Positions 37,539-46,184 of a stretch of 64,000 nt of DNA are shown one piece after another. The DNA lies in assembly GCA_016719945.1 (NCBI GenBank), contig JADJYE010000033.1, positions 248,001 through 312,000 on the forward strand, written 5' to 3'. The stretch's first letter is position 1. The number at the start of each line of letters is the position of its first letter. The notes under the pieces were generated by a model. The model had not been told where the DNA came from, did not search any database, and saw only the letters and a program-made list of their open reading frames with translations. A program made the translations under genes and the position numbers. This DNA is from Polyangiaceae bacterium (GTDB lineage Bacteria > Myxococcota_A > Polyangia > Polyangiales > Polyangiaceae).

Positions 37539-38287
37539 TGGAACCCCGCGCGTCGAGGCCGCCCCGAGAGCTGAGCGTCATCGCTCCTTGCTTCAACGAA
37601 GAGCCGAACGTCCACGTGCTCGTGGAGCGGATGCTCGCGGTGTTCGCCGCCCTGCCCGTCGACGCGGAGCTGATCCTCGTCGACGACGGGAGCCGCGACG
37701 CGACGTGGGAGAAGATCCAGGAGCAGCAAGCGGCGCATGATCGCGTTCGGGGCTTCAGGCACGAGACGAACAAGGGCATCGTCGGCGGCTGGAAGACCGG
37801 CCTCGAGGGCTCGACCGCGCCCCTCATCTGCCTGATCGACTCCGATCTCCAGAACCGCCCCGAGGACATCCCGCGGCTGTACGAGGCGTTCGTGCGCGAC
37901 AGCCCCGATCTCGTCCAGGCGGTGCGCCACCCCAAGGTGAACAAGAACCGCATCGCGTTCTCGAAGGGCCTCAACGTCCTGCTCAACGTGACCTTCGGCA
38001 TGCAGCTGAGGGACAACAAGAGCGGCTTCGTCCTGTGCAAGCGCGAGGTCCTGTCGTCGATCCTCGAGGACTCGGCCGAGTACCGGTACTTCCAGAGCTT
38101 CATCGGCGTCGCCGCGGGCGTGCGGCGCTACCGCGTCGCCGAGGTCGACACCGACTTCGACGCGCGGAACGCAGGCGAGTCGTTCCTCTCCAATTTCCCG
38201 CTCAAGGTCTCGCTGCGCATCTGCAGGGAGCTGGCTCACTACCGCGTCGACACCTTGAGGCGGCCCCGCGCGCCGAAGGGTCGATGA
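37538..38287 (+). CDS. GT2 family glycosyltransferase (dolichyl-P-mannose-synthase-like)
   Basis: A 249-residue family 2 glycosyltransferase. LSVIAPCFNEEPNVHVLVER opens the GT-A fold; DAELILVDDGSRDATWE carries the nucleotide-sugar-binding Asp pair; LICLIDSDLQNRPEDIP has the metal-binding DxD; GMQLRDNKSGFVLCKREV is typical for polyprenyl-phosphate transferases. No C-terminal membrane segment. It overlaps the upstream HTTM-like gene by 1 nt and the downstream gmd by 4 nt. Donor might be GDP-mannose given gmd next door. Confidence 0.9.
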   Translation: MEPRASRPPRELSVIAPCFNEEPNVHVLVERMLAVFAALPVDAELILVDDGSRDATWEKIQEQQAAHDRVRGFRHETNKGIVGGWKTGLEGSTAPLICLIDSDLQNRPEDIPRLYEAFVRDSPDLVQAVRHPKVNKNRIAFSKGLNVLLNVTFGMQLRDNKSGFVLCKREVLSSILEDSAEYRYFQSFIGVAAGVRRYRVAEVDTDFDARNAGESFLSNFPLKVSLRICRELAHYRVDTLRRPRAPKGR

Positions 38288-39282
38288 AGCGGGCGCTCGT
38301 CACGGGCATCACCGGCCAAGACGGCTCGTACCTCGCCGAGCTGCTGCTCGAGAAGGGGTACGAGGTCCACGGGATCGTCCGTCGCGCGAGCACCTTCAAC
38401 ACCGAGCGCATCGATCACCTCTACGTCGACCCGCACGACCGCTCCGCGCGCCTCTTCCTCCACTACGGGGACCTCAACGACGCCTCGAGCCTGCAGAGCA
38501 TCCTCTCCGATGTGCAGCCGGCCGAGGTCTACAACCTGGGCGCGCAGAGCCACGTCCGCGTCTCGTTCGACATCCCCGAGTACACGGCGGAGATCACGGG
38601 GCTCGGCGCCGTTCGGCTGCTCGAGGCCATCCGCAAGCTCCGCGTCCACTGCCGCTTCTATCAGGCGAGCTCGAGCGAGCTGTACGGCAAGGCGGCCGAG
38701 GTCCCGCAGCGCGAGACCACCCCCTTCCACCCGCGGAGCCCCTACGCCGCGGCGAAGGCCTTCGCGTTCTACATCACGCAGAACTACCGCGAGGCGTACG
38801 GCGTGTTCGCGACGAACGGCATCTTGTTCAACCACGAGAGCGAGCGTCGAGGCGAGACCTTCGTCACCCGAAAGATCACGCGCGCGGTCGGGCGCATCAA
38901 GCACGGCATGCAGTCGGCGCTGTACCTGGGCAACCTCGACGCCCAGCGAGACTGGGGTCACGCGCGCGACTACGTCGAGGCGATGTGGCTGATGCTCCAG
39001 GCCGAGTCGCCGGACGACTTCGTCATCGGGACCGGGGAGACCCGCTCGGTGCGGGATTTCGCCGAGAAGGCGTTCTCGCTCGTGGGGCTCGACTACCGAG
39101 ACTTCGTGAAGATCGACCCGAAATACTTCCGGCCCGCCGAGGTCGACATCCTGCTCGCGGACCCGTCGAAGGCGAGGCGCGAGCTCGGCTGGGCGCCGAA
39201 GGTCGGCTTCGACGAGCTCGTGGGCCGGATGGTCGAGAGCGACCTCGAGCTGGCCGCGCGCGAGAAGCGATCGCGCGGATGA
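38284..39282 (+). CDS. gmd: GDP-mannose 4,6-dehydratase
   Basis: Converts GDP-D-mannose to GDP-4-keto-6-deoxymannose, precursor of L-fucose, D-rhamnose, perosamine and other 6-deoxy sugars. A 332-residue protein with LVTGITGQDGSYLAELLLEK, RRASTFNTERIDHLY, HYGDLNDASSL, catalytic ASSSELYGK and RSPYAAAKAFAFYITQNY, and NHESERRGETFVTRKIT, all canonical. ATGA overlap with the upstream GT2, and another ATGA overlap with the next gene. No fcl, rmd or aminotransferase is in the window, so the final sugar is unknown. Confidence 0.96.
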   Translation: MKRALVTGITGQDGSYLAELLLEKGYEVHGIVRRASTFNTERIDHLYVDPHDRSARLFLHYGDLNDASSLQSILSDVQPAEVYNLGAQSHVRVSFDIPEYTAEITGLGAVRLLEAIRKLRVHCRFYQASSSELYGKAAEVPQRETTPFHPRSPYAAAKAFAFYITQNYREAYGVFATNGILFNHESERRGETFVTRKITRAVGRIKHGMQSALYLGNLDAQRDWGHARDYVEAMWLMLQAESPDDFVIGTGETRSVRDFAEKAFSLVGLDYRDFVKIDPKYFRPAEVDILLADPSKARRELGWAPKVGFDELVGRMVESDLELAAREKRSRG

Positions 39283-40741
39283 CCACCGACGATTTCGAGC
39301 AGCGCGAGCGAGAGCGCCTCTCGGCTCGCGTCGGTCGGCTCGACGCCGCCGCCGCGTGGCGCGCCGAGCACACGCGCTTTCGCAGCTACTACCAGGCGCA
39401 GATGCGCCGGCTCCTCGGCTCGCTCGTGCCGCCCGGGGGCCGGGTGCTCGAGGTCGGGTGCGGCGACGGGGACCTGCTGGCGTCGCTCGACGGCGCTCGC
39501 CGCGTCGGCATCGATGTCTCGCCTCGCGCGATCGAGATCGCGGCGCGCCGCCACCCCGAGCTCGGTCCTCGGTCGCGGACGTCGAGCGCAGCGATCTACC
39601 GGCGCTGCTCGGCGGTCCCTTCGACACGATCGTGCTCAGCGACTCTCTCGGGCTGCTCGACGACGTGCAGCAAGCGCTCGAGCGGCTCACGCCGCTGCTC
39701 GCTCCGGGCGGGCGGGTCGTCGTGACCTACTACAGCTTCACCTGGGAGCCGCTGCTCCGGGCTGGCGAGGCGCTCGGGCTCAAGAGCCCGACGCCCGACC
39801 AGAACTGGCTCAGCATGGACGACCTCGAGAACCTCCTCGCGCTCGCCGATCTCGAGGTCGTTCGCCGAGGGACCGACGTGCTCGTGCCGGTGCCGATCCC
39901 CGTGGTCTCCGACGTCGCCAATCGCGTCGCGGCCAAGCTCCCCGTGCTGAAGGAGGGCTCGCTGGTCTCGTACTTCGTCGCTCGTCACAGGCCCGCGGTC
40001 CTCCCCGTGGAGCTGCCACGGGTGACGGTCGTCTGCCCGTGCAGGAACGAGCGCGGGAACGTGCGCGAGGCCATCGCCCGCACGCCGGTCATGGGGCCCG
40101 CGACGGAGCTCGTGTTCGTCGACGGCAGCTCGACCGACGGCACCGTCGAGGAGATCGAGGCCGCGATCCGCGACTACCGGGGGCCGCTCGAGCTGAGGCT
40201 CGTGCACCAGGGAGACGGCAAGGGCAAGGGGGACGCGGTCCGCAAGGGCTTCGCCCGAGCCCGGTACGAGGTGCTGATGATCCTCGACGCCGACCTGACC
40301 GTCGTCCCCGAGGACCTGCCCAAATTCTATCGCGCGCTCGTGACGGGCAAAGGTGAGCTCATCAACGGCGTGCGCCTCGTCTACCCCATGGAGGGCCAGG
40401 CGATGCGCTTCTTGAACCTCGTCGGGAACAAGTTCTTCGGGGCGGCGCTGTCGTGGCTCCTCGAGCAGAACATCAAGGACTCTCTGTGCGGGACGAAGGT
40501 CCTCTACAAACGGGCGTACGAGCAGATCGCCGCGCACCGGGCCTTCTTCGGCGACTTCGATCCCTTCGGGGACTTCGATCTGCTGTTCGGGGCGGCGCGC
40601 CTCAACCTCAAGATCGTCGACTTGCCGGTCCGGTACCGCGCCCGCATCTACGGCGACACGAAGATCAGCCGCTTTTCGCACGGCTTCATGCTCCTCAAGA
40701 TGACCGCGTTCGGCTTCAAGAAGCTCAAGCTCGTGATGTGA
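39279..40741 (+). CDS. fusion of SAM methyltransferase and GT2 glycosyltransferase, 1-nt frameshift
   Basis: Part one (from the ATG at 39279) is a methyltransferase: VPPGGRVLEVGCGDGDLLAS (motif I) near residue 60 and RRVGIDVSPRAIEIA. After HPELG near base 39561 one base is missing; the frame resumes at SSVADVERSDLPALLGGPFD, the rest of the methyltransferase domain (VVVTYYSFTWEP). Part two is GT2: RVTVVCPCRNERGNVREAI, TELVFVDGSSTDGTVEEIE, LMILDADLTVVPEDLP (DxD) and KIVDLPVRYRARIYG. Adding one base gives 487 residues. Coupled to gmd by ATGA. I interpret a natural bifunctional enzyme in 6-deoxysugar glycan assembly; the order could also be two joined genes. Confidence 0.83.
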
Positions 40742-40778
40742 CGGGGCCGCGCGGGTGCGAGCCCTCGCGAGTGCTACG

Positions 40779-42062
40779 GTGAGAGCGGTGGAGCGGCCTC
40801 GCCGAAGCACGCACCGTCACGAGCTCCACGCGCTTTCGAGCCTGGCGCGCTACCTGCCGGTGTTCGTGGGGATCCTGCTCGCGATCCCCTTCTCGCTCTC
40901 GGTTACCCGCGACGGGGCCGACATCGCCCGCCGCGCGTGGGAGGTCGGCGCCGATCTGCTGGGCATGTACGGGGGCGCGTTCGCGGTCGCGCTGCCGTTC
41001 GTGCTGCTCGTCACCTCGTACCTGCGTCGGGGCCGGCGCAAGGAGATCGAAGGCGCGAGCCTCAAGGACGGGCACCTCGTCATCGCGGTCGGGCAAGGCC
41101 GGGAGCGGCGCGTCCACCTGTCGCGCGTCCGTCATGGCTTCGCCCAGCCGGGGCCGGGTGAGCTGACGACCCTGAGCCTCGAGCTGCGGCACGGCCTCAC
41201 CGAGGGCGACCGCATCGTCCTCGAGCTCGAGAAGGAGCAGGCAGAGCCCATCGCGCGCGCCATCATCGGTGACGCGCCGCGCTTCCACCTGTCTCGAGCT
41301 AGCCGGGGCCTCGGGCTCGCCATGCTCGCAGTGGCCGCGATCGTCGGATCGCGGGTCGCCGCGCACGTCGTCACCGACGTCTTGCGGGCCGCGCGCGCGT
41401 TCTCACCTACCCCCGCGCAGATCGAGGCCTGGCTGCTCGGGTGGGTCGTGGCCGCGACCGGCGCCGCGCACGGGGTGCTCAGCGTGCTGCTGTCGTCCAC
41501 CGAGGTGGTCGCGGGCGTCGACGGCCTGAGGATCGAGTCGACCTTCCGCCAGCTGTTCATCGGCTACGACCGCATCCTCCGCGTCGAGGCGCGCCCGTGG
41601 TGTCTGGTCGTCCGCCTGCGAGGCGGCGTGACGAGGATCGTGCTCGCCCCCGGCGCAGACCGCCGCACGCTGGAGGCGCTCGCCGACCTCGCCAACGAGC
41701 GTCGAGGGGTCAGCACCACGCCGGCTGCCATCGTGCCCGAGTGGCAGCCCGGCACCGTGAAGCGATGGCGCGAGGCGATCGTGAGGCGCGTCGAAGGTGG
41801 CGGCTACCGCGAGGCGTCCGTCTCTTTGCGCGAGCTCGGTGAAGCCCTCGAGAAGCCCGGCGTCTCGAAGGAGGTCCGCGTCGCCGCCGCCCTGGCGCTC
41901 ACGTCGACGGGCGGCGCCCATGAGCGCGTGCGCATCCGAGCGGCGGCCGCGACGTTGGCCGACGATCAGACGCGCGTCGCGCTCGAGCGCATCGCCAACG
42001 ACGAGGCAGACCTGTCGATCGTCGAGGCGGTGCTCTCAGAGGGGCGCTCGCGGGTGAGGTGA
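40779..42062 (+). CDS. membrane protein of unknown function with four TM segments
   Basis: A 427-residue protein starting near GTG 40779 (in-frame alternatives at 40755 and 40788). Hydrophobic segments are YLPVFVGILLAIPFSLSV, YGGAFAVALPFVLLVTSYL, LGLAMLAVAAIVGSRVAAHV and LLGWVVAATGAAHGVLSVLL. Between and after lie soluble PH-like beta segments (VVRLRGGVTRIVLAPGAD), and the C-terminal 130 residues are helical with repeated Ala/Arg stretches suggestive of HEAT-like repeats. No recognised domain. It follows the glycosyltransferase run but with its own start region, so its link to the glycan genes is uncertain. Confidence 0.7.
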   Translation: MRAVERPRRSTHRHELHALSSLARYLPVFVGILLAIPFSLSVTRDGADIARRAWEVGADLLGMYGGAFAVALPFVLLVTSYLRRGRRKEIEGASLKDGHLVIAVGQGRERRVHLSRVRHGFAQPGPGELTTLSLELRHGLTEGDRIVLELEKEQAEPIARAIIGDAPRFHLSRASRGLGLAMLAVAAIVGSRVAAHVVTDVLRAARAFSPTPAQIEAWLLGWVVAATGAAHGVLSVLLSSTEVVAGVDGLRIESTFRQLFIGYDRILRVEARPWCLVVRLRGGVTRIVLAPGADRRTLEALADLANERRGVSTTPAAIVPEWQPGTVKRWREAIVRRVEGGGYREASVSLRELGEALEKPGVSKEVRVAAALALTSTGGAHERVRIRAAAATLADDQTRVALERIANDEADLSIVEAVLSEGRSRVR

Positions 42063-42065
42063 CGC

Positions 42066-42671
42066 TCAGTCCGCGTAGGCGCGCTTGTACGCCGGTCGCT
42101 CGGACATCGCCTTGTGGTACGCGGCGAGGTTCGGGTAGTCGCCGAGCTTCCCCAGGAAGCCGAGCCACCCCGCGGCGCTCCCGAGGATGACGTCGGCCCC
42201 GGTGAAGGAGTCGCCTACGATGAATTTCTTGTGGCCGATGGAGGCCTCGAGCACCGCCCCGATCGTCTTGAGCTTCTTGTCGGCGTCCGCCGCCAGCGCG
42301 GGGTTGCGCTTGTCCTCCGGGAGCAGCCGCGTGTGCATCGTGAGCGTCTCGAGCACCGGGTCGACCGTCGCAGGCACGTAGACCATCCACTTGTAATAGT
42401 GGGCGCGCGCGTGCGAGCCGAGCGCCGGGGCGAGCTTCTTGTCCGGGAAAGCGTCGGCGAGGTGCATCACGATCGCGGAGGACTCGAACAGGTGGAGGTC
42501 ACCGTCCTCGAGCGCAGGCACCACCCCGTGCGGGTGGATCGCGAGGTACTCGGGCTTCTTGTGGTCCCCCGTCGCGAACGAGAACTTCACGAGCTCGTAC
42601 TTGGCTTCGACCTCTTCGAGCATCCAGCGGGCGCGGCCGGCGCGCGTGTACGGGCTGAAATAGAGCTTCAT
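42066..42671 (-). CDS. glutathione S-transferase family protein
   Basis: A 201-residue two-domain GST. MKLYFSPYTRAGRARWMLEE is the N-terminal thioredoxin-like start; HPHGVVPALEDGDLHLFESS contains the conserved cis-Pro (VPAL) and the glutathione-binding ES motif near residues 52-66. The helical C-domain includes FIVGDSFTGADVILGSAAGW with the N-capping box/hydrophobic staple (SxTxAD). It would conjugate or reduce electrophiles with glutathione. ATG preceded by AAAGGGGATCCG. Convergent with the preceding membrane gene, no gap. Confidence 0.93.
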   Translation of the reverse strand: MKLYFSPYTRAGRARWMLEEVEAKYELVKFSFATGDHKKPEYLAIHPHGVVPALEDGDLHLFESSAIVMHLADAFPDKKLAPALGSHARAHYYKWMVYVPATVDPVLETLTMHTRLLPEDKRNPALAADADKKLKTIGAVLEASIGHKKFIVGDSFTGADVILGSAAGWLGFLGKLGDYPNLAAYHKAMSERPAYKRAYAD

Positions 42672-42735
42672 CGGATCCCCTTTCGTGAGTCTGGCTCGCC
42701 TGAATACCAGGAGCGACTCGGTCCGGGTAGGACGC

Positions 42736-43965
42736 TCACCCGAAGCACCAGCCGTCGCCGCGGTACGTCTCGACCCGCTCGACCGCACGCCCACCGCGAA
42801 CGAGCACGACCTCGTCGAAGCGCTCCATGAGCTCACCGGCCTTCGCGTGTCTGAAGAAGACGGGGTCGCCGAGGCGGAGCGCGTCGGCGGCGGCGCCGAA
42901 GACGGGCGTCTGCACCTCTCCAGCGCCCTCGGTCGACGACAGGTCGAGCCCCTGAGGAAAGACCGGCCGGGGCAGCTTCTCGGGGCCGGCGGAGCCCGAG
43001 GCGACATAGCCGCCGCCGAAGCAGGTCACCATGCCGGGCCCGGGCCTGCGCGTGACCTCGAGCGCGAAGAAGCAAGCGGGCCTCAGGCTCGACACGAACG
43101 GGCTCTCGTAGCCGTCGAACAGCAGTGGCTTGAACAGGCCCGAGCCGGCCGTCACCTCGGTCACGCCGGTCTCGCCGACGGTGAGGTCGAGCGAGCCGGT
43201 GCCGCCGCCGTTGACGAACGCGAGGTCGTGCCCACGCTCGCGGAGGGCGACGGCCATGCGCGCGCGCCGCTCGCCGAGCTCGCGCATCGAGGCCGCCCGG
43301 AGCGTGCGCTTGCCGAACCGGACGAGCTGCGAGTCGAACGGGCTCTTGTCGGGCAGACCCGCGACCTGCGCCTCGTACCCCATCAGGCCGTGCAAGACGA
43401 GCGCGGGCCGCGCGCGGATCTTCTCTGCGAGGGCGACGACGTCGTGCTCGTCGTGGACGGGGGAGCGGCGCACGCCGATGTGGAGCCGGCCGCCGCCGAG
43501 GCGCAGGCTCATGTCGACGCACAGCACCACGCGCAGTCGGGCCCCCTGCCGTTCGGCGATCTCCGAGTAGACGAGGGCCGCCTCCTCGGAGTCGACCGCG
43601 ACGCTCACGACCGCCCCCTCCCGCGTGAGCCGCGCGAGGGCGCGCACGTCGTCGGGGCGGAAGACCGGGTAAGCGATGAACAGGTCGTCGAAGCCGAGCG
43701 CGTGGAGGCGCTCGGCCTCGTGGGGCGAGTAGCACATGAGCCCGCGCGTCCCCGGGCGGCCGAGCGCTCGCCGCAGCAGCGAGACGACGCGGATCGATTT
43801 CGTCGCGAGGCGCAGCAAGAGCCCGGCTCGCCTCGTGATGGCGAGGTGCGCCTCGAGGTTCTCGTCGAAGGCGTCGAGGTCGACGATGGCCGCCGGGAGC
43901 CTCACGCCTTCGACCGCGCGGCGAAGCTCTGCGTAGCCGAGGGAGACTCGAGTCGCCGGGTGCAT
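42736..43965 (-). CDS. fold-type III PLP enzyme (alanine racemase / D-threonine aldolase-like)
   Basis: A 409-residue protein. LPAAIVDLDAFDENLEAHLA opens the TIM-barrel domain and LLLRLATKSIRVV has the PLP lysine near residue 55. RLRVVLCVDMSLRLGGGRLH and VLHGLMGYEAQVAGLP are barrel strands, with VNGGGTGSLDLT at the phosphate-binding end. The C-terminal beta domain (PGMVTCFGGGYVASGS, and late VFFRHAKAGELMERFDEVVL) fits the D-serine dehydratase/D-threonine aldolase-like metal-binding domain (H-x-x-x and Cys). Activity on a D-amino acid or hydroxyamino acid is likely; the substrate is undefined. ATG at 43965 chosen to start MHPATRVSLG. Confidence 0.85.
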   Translation of the reverse strand: MHPATRVSLGYAELRRAVEGVRLPAAIVDLDAFDENLEAHLAITRRAGLLLRLATKSIRVVSLLRRALGRPGTRGLMCYSPHEAERLHALGFDDLFIAYPVFRPDDVRALARLTREGAVVSVAVDSEEAALVYSEIAERQGARLRVVLCVDMSLRLGGGRLHIGVRRSPVHDEHDVVALAEKIRARPALVLHGLMGYEAQVAGLPDKSPFDSQLVRFGKRTLRAASMRELGERRARMAVALRERGHDLAFVNGGGTGSLDLTVGETGVTEVTAGSGLFKPLLFDGYESPFVSSLRPACFFALEVTRRPGPGMVTCFGGGYVASGSAGPEKLPRPVFPQGLDLSSTEGAGEVQTPVFGAAADALRLGDPVFFRHAKAGELMERFDEVVLVRGGRAVERVETYRGDGWCFG

Positions 43966-44040
43966 GGCCAACCATCGCCAATCGAGGGTCCGCCCGCAAC
44001 GCTCGATGCGGCGCCGCGCTCGTGGTCTCATCGAGCGGGT

Positions 44041-46107
44041 ATGGCGTCGCAGCGGCTCGGTCTGGTCTCCTTCGCCGTCGCGCTCGCGCTGGTGAGCGCA
44101 TGCGCGGACGACGGCGACCCGTGCGCGGCCGGGTGCCGCGAGCCGACGACGATCGTGATGGATCTATCGGGCGCGAGCGGGTTCTTCGGCTCACCCTTCC
44201 CGAGCGATGCCCGCCGCGACGCCCAAGGCCGCCCCGACCTGACCGGCTTCCCCAACCCGCAGAACATCGTCCTCGTCGAGCGCGCGCTGGCGGTGCTGCG
44301 GAGCGATGCGCGGGGCTTCGGGGTCTCCTCGGGGGTCTTCTTCCAGGTGACCCGCGCGCTCGACCCCGCCACCTTGCCGGGCGCGCTGGCGAGCGTCGAG
44401 CCCACCTCGACTGCCTCCCTCGTCTCTGTCGACCCGGGCTCGCCCGATTACCTCGAGCGGTACCCCGTCACCGCCCGCTACACCGAGGACGGAGGGCCTT
44501 ACGGAGCGCCGCGCCTGCTATCGCTCGTGCCCGTCCAAGGGGTGCCGCTGCGCCCGCTCACGCGCTACGCCGCCGTCATCACCCGAGGTGTGCTCGACGC
44601 CGACGGTGAGCCGCTCGAGCCACCCGCAGAGCTCACCGCCATCTTGGCCGGCGAGACCCCCGAGGGGATGAGCGCCGAGATCTCGGCCCTCCACCGTGAG
44701 GCGAGCGAGGCGCTCGGCGAGGTGGGGATCGCTGCGGCCGACGTCGTCGGCCTCACCGTGTTCACCACCGATGACCCGACCGCCGGGATGGCGGCGGCGA
44801 TCGAGGCCGCGCGGGCGGATCTCGGCGCGCCGAACGAGGCGTTCGTGCTGACCGAGGAGCTTCCGACCTTCTGCGCCTATGCGGCCACGATCGACATGCC
44901 GGTCTACCAAGAGGGCGAGCCGCCGTTCCTCGAGGTCGGGGGTGGCTGGGCGCTCGACGGGTCCGGCGTGCCCGTGCTCCAGCGCATGGAGACGGCGCGC
45001 TTCGTCGTCACTATTCCGAAGGCGCCGATGCCGGCCACGGGCTACCCGACGGTGGTCTTCAGCCGCACCGGCGGCGGCGGAGATCGCCCCCTCGTCGATC
45101 GAGGCGTCCGGGCCGCTCCGGGCGGTGAGGCGATCGAGCCGGGCACGGGGCCCGCGCTCGAGCTGGCGCGCGCCGGCTACGCAGGGGTCAGCGTCGACGG
45201 CCCCCACGGGGGGCTCAGGAACGTGAGCGGCGCCGACGAGCAGTTCCTCGTCTTCAACTTCCAGAACCCGCTGGCGCTGCGCGACAACGTGCGGCAGTCC
45301 GCCCTCGAGCTGGCGCTGATGCCCGACGTGCTCGAGTCCGCGACGGTCGATGTCTCGGCGTGCCCGGGCGCCGTCGCGCCCGGCGGGGTCGCGTCGTTCG
45401 ACACCGGCACGGTCGCGATCATGGGCCACTCGATGGGCGCGGCGATCGCCCCGCTCGCGCTGGTGTACGAGCCTCGGTATCGCGCCGCCGTCCTGAGCGG
45501 CGCCGGCGGGAGCTTTCTCGCGAACATGCTCCACAAACAGAAGCCGCTCGCGGTCAAGCCGCTCGCCGAGCTCCTGCTCGGGTTGACGACGACCGGCTAC
45601 GAGCTCACCGAAGAGAACCCGTTCCTGTCGATGCTGCAATGGGCGGGGGAGCCGGCCGACAACCCCATCTATGGGCGGTACGTGGTCAAGGAGCCGGTCT
45701 CGGGCGGGCCGCGTCACGTGCTGATGCTGCAGGGCATCGTCGACCATTACATCATGCCGCCGATCGCCAACGCGACGAGCCTCTCCTTCGGGCTCTCCCT
45801 CGCGGGAGAGTCTCTCGACGAGATCACGCCCGAGCTCGAGGGGCTCGACCCGCTGGGCGCGCTGCTCCCGCTGTCGGGCGGCTCGCGGATCGTGCTGCCC
45901 GCCACGGCCAATGCGGCAGCCCTGGACGGGGCCCTGGCGACCGCGGTGGTCACCCAGACCCGAGAAGACGGCGTCGAGGACGGGCACGAGGTCATGTTCC
46001 AGACGGAGGCGCCCAAGCACGCCTATACCTGCTTCTTGCGGAGCCTCGCGCAGGGGCAGACGCCGAGCGTGCCCGCGCCTGGTGCGGTGGGCGACCCGTG
46101 CCCGTAG
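44041..46107 (+). CDS. alpha/beta-hydrolase lipoprotein (esterase/lipase-like)
   Basis: A 688-residue exported hydrolase. MASQRLGLVSFAVALALVSA then C is a lipoprotein signal (VSAC), followed by a Cys pair. The serine nucleophile is in VAIMGHSMGAAIAPLAL (GxSxG) near residue 462. The oxyanion region is GYPTVVFSRTGGGGDRP with GYAGVSVDGPHGG. A late VEDGHEVMFQTEAPKHAY can supply the catalytic His. The N-terminal 250 residues form a beta-rich domain seen in myxobacterial hydrolase lipoproteins. Divergent from the PLP enzyme. Substrate unknown. Confidence 0.84.
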   Translation: MASQRLGLVSFAVALALVSACADDGDPCAAGCREPTTIVMDLSGASGFFGSPFPSDARRDAQGRPDLTGFPNPQNIVLVERALAVLRSDARGFGVSSGVFFQVTRALDPATLPGALASVEPTSTASLVSVDPGSPDYLERYPVTARYTEDGGPYGAPRLLSLVPVQGVPLRPLTRYAAVITRGVLDADGEPLEPPAELTAILAGETPEGMSAEISALHREASEALGEVGIAAADVVGLTVFTTDDPTAGMAAAIEAARADLGAPNEAFVLTEELPTFCAYAATIDMPVYQEGEPPFLEVGGGWALDGSGVPVLQRMETARFVVTIPKAPMPATGYPTVVFSRTGGGGDRPLVDRGVRAAPGGEAIEPGTGPALELARAGYAGVSVDGPHGGLRNVSGADEQFLVFNFQNPLALRDNVRQSALELALMPDVLESATVDVSACPGAVAPGGVASFDTGTVAIMGHSMGAAIAPLALVYEPRYRAAVLSGAGGSFLANMLHKQKPLAVKPLAELLLGLTTTGYELTEENPFLSMLQWAGEPADNPIYGRYVVKEPVSGGPRHVLMLQGIVDHYIMPPIANATSLSFGLSLAGESLDEITPELEGLDPLGALLPLSGGSRIVLPATANAAALDGALATAVVTQTREDGVEDGHEVMFQTEAPKHAYTCFLRSLAQGQTPSVPAPGAVGDPCP

Positions 46108-46184
46108 GGCGGTAGAGCGGTCAGCGGATGACGCGGGGCGAGGCCGCGGCGGGGCCGGTGGGCGGGGCCGGGGGGCGGCCGGTG

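Noticed and set aside
42685..44040. Extended N-terminus of the alpha/beta-hydrolase
   Set aside because: The region is antisense to the PLP enzyme; the ATG at 44041 begins a perfect lipoprotein signal, which an extension would bury.
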